Assembly (NCBI GenBank): GCA_944326905.1
Contig: CALVFU010000001.1
Location: 124,001 to 188,000 of the forward strand
DNA length: 64,000 nucleotides
Origin: Candidatus Gastranaerophilales bacterium
GTDB taxonomy: Bacteria > Cyanobacteriota > Vampirovibrionia > Gastranaerophilales > Gastranaerophilaceae
Reading direction: 5' to 3'
In this document: positions 63,264-64,000 of the stretch, piece by piece
How the letters are laid out: every line of letters starts with the position of its first letter
Position numbering within the stretch: position 1 is the stretch's first letter
Position numbers and translations under genes: made by a program
Notes under the pieces: generated by a model
Told to the model about the DNA's origin: nothing
Seen by the model: only the letters and a program-made list of their open reading frames with translations
Database searches by the model: none

Positions 63264-63479
63264 TTAGATTAATTTGCTATAGGCTTTAATAAAATTTTCA
63301 ATACTTCTGTCATAACTTCTTTCCGCCCCAGGAGGGAAAAAACATCCGGGAATTTCACCTTTTTCTCTGTGTTCTCTTACACAAATACAGCACATTCCTC
63401 GGTTTGCGCATGAGGTGTAAGTACAGGTACATCCTATTTTATTTTCTTCTCGTCTGCATTCCATTTTTTTAATCCTCAT
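63264..63479 (-). CDS. Cys-rich small protein, DUF6485-like
   Basis: A 71-aa protein with seven Cys in about 45 residues: ECRREEN, IGCTCTYTSCANRGMCCICV and GEIPGCFFP, then ERSYDRSIENFIK. This is the pattern of the DUF6485 family of anaerobes, probably metal-binding. A longer frame from 63506 exists, but the ATG at 63479 overlaps the queH stop in an ATGA, so translational coupling supports that start. Function unknown; the coupling hints at a link with Fe-S or queuosine chemistry. Confidence 0.85.
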   Translation of the reverse strand: MRIKKMECRREENKIGCTCTYTSCANRGMCCICVREHREKGEIPGCFFPPGAERSYDRSIENFIKAYSKLI

Positions 63480-64000
63480 GATAAATGTTTCTTTGCAAAT
63501 TTGCATCCGCAGTAGTTTTGCCGATATAAGTTTAATTCTTTGGATATTTTATTTGTCTTTAAAAAGCCGTCTTGCTTTTTAAAATTTATTCCAAGATATT
63601 CTAAATTATACAGTTTACCAAGTTCATTTCCAATAGCGGTTATTTTATCATAATCCTTATGAGGGCTTATTACGAGCGTTGTTGTAAAAGCCGGGATGCT
63701 TTTTTCTAATGCTGTTTTAGCGCTTTTTTTAAGCCTTAGTTCTATACATTTAATGCAGCGTGCGCCTTTTTCAGGTTCTTCTTCCAGTCCTTTTATTGTG
63801 TTAAGGTACTCATCTGGGCGGTATTCATCAATTAAATAATCAACCCCAAAATGCCTGCAGAGAATAATTAAAGCAGATTTCCGCTTATTAAATTCTTCTA
63901 AAGTATCTATATTATCATTAGAAAAAAGTATAAGCGGATTATGTCCATTTTCTTTAAGCATTTGTATTGGGTAACCGGCGCATATTGCACAGCAGGCATG
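63476..64000 (-). CDS. queH: Epoxyqueuosine reductase QueH (5' end outside the window)
   Basis: The frame is open to the right edge, giving at least 174 residues of QueH (DUF208), the enzyme that reduces epoxyqueuosine to queuosine in tRNA and substitutes for QueG. At the edge the sequence reads HACCAICAGYPIQML with the adjacent Cys pair of the family. Later come RCIKCIELRL and NYCGCKFA, which supply the other cysteines for the Fe-S cluster and metal. The true start lies beyond the window by a few codons. Its stop overlaps the DUF6485 start. Confidence 0.94.
   Translation of the reverse strand, partial: HACCAICAGYPIQMLKENGHNPLILFSNDNIDTLEEFNKRKSALIILCRHFGVDYLIDEYRPDEYLNTIKGLEEEPEKGARCIKCIELRLKKSAKTALEKSIPAFTTTLVISPHKDYDKITAIGNELGKLYNLEYLGINFKKQDGFLKTNKISKELNLYRQNYCGCKFAKKHLS

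Noticed and set aside
1-64000. CRISPR array, insertion sequence, prophage or rRNA operon
   Set aside because: No regularly spaced repeats, transposase or integrase motifs, phage structural genes or rRNA sequence were seen.

Overview
The window is an AT-rich bacterial chromosome segment of 64 kb. It is densely coded on both strands, with standard-code housekeeping genes mixed with many lineage-specific proteins of unknown function. No phage, insertion sequence, rRNA or CRISPR array was seen. The best guess for the source is a gut member of the non-photosynthetic cyanobacterial sister lineage (Vampirovibrionia/Melainabacteria, order Gastranaerophilales). The hints are AT-rich DNA, flagellar genes, glyQ apart from glyS, RicT, and many hypothetical proteins sharing a short Phe-containing motif near the N-terminus. 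This placement is inference and was not tested by a search.

Layout. 0-10 kb: 3' end of polA, a secreted repeat protein, rlmH, an mscS-type channel, pcrA, then an operon of a DprA-like Rossmann protein, a HEAT-like protein and a TPR protein, and rpmE. 10-19 kb: a membrane protein, a small winged-helix protein, and two large UvrD-type proteins around a Bax-inhibitor-1-like gene. One is a degenerate helicase half fused to an intact helicase; the other is a helicase fused to an Fe-S RecB-family nuclease. 19-25.4 kb: a GT8 glycosyltransferase, the ribH-murQ-gpsA-ricT operon, a stand-alone DUF2229 protein and ruvC.

25.4-44 kb is the accessory part. It holds a 105-aa protein behind a strong promoter wrapped in heptamer repeats, a candidate noncoding RNA, and a 2003-aa protein in which I recognise papain-type catalytic motifs split by about 760 residues. 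It also holds tRNA-Pro(CGG), a UPF1/DNA2-like helicase with a nuclease-like tail, a tandem paralog pair, an M49-like zinc peptidase, an FkbM methyltransferase, a membrane-anchored small heat-shock-like protein, a membrane-tethered PHP phosphoesterase and a nucleotidyltransferase-like protein. Several of these share the N-terminal motif.

44-54 kb: secA, a threonylcarbamoyl-AMP synthase gene, a membrane-anchored AAA+ ATPase, glyQ, two tandem APC permeases and comF. 54-62 kb: a Gly/Tyr/Met-rich protein with a glycine-zipper tail and a flagellar operon fliE-fliF-(gene in the fliG position)-fliH-flhA-yidD. Divergent from it is a 129-aa gene behind a near-perfect flagellar sigma-28 promoter. 62-64 kb: rfbA, a DUF6485 gene and queH, which runs off the right edge.

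The most interesting points are the split papain-like giant protein, the recurrent N-terminal motif, the sigma-28-controlled orphan gene, the candidate ncRNA with its divergent repeat-flanked promoter, and the pseudo-helicase/helicase plus helicase-nuclease locus.
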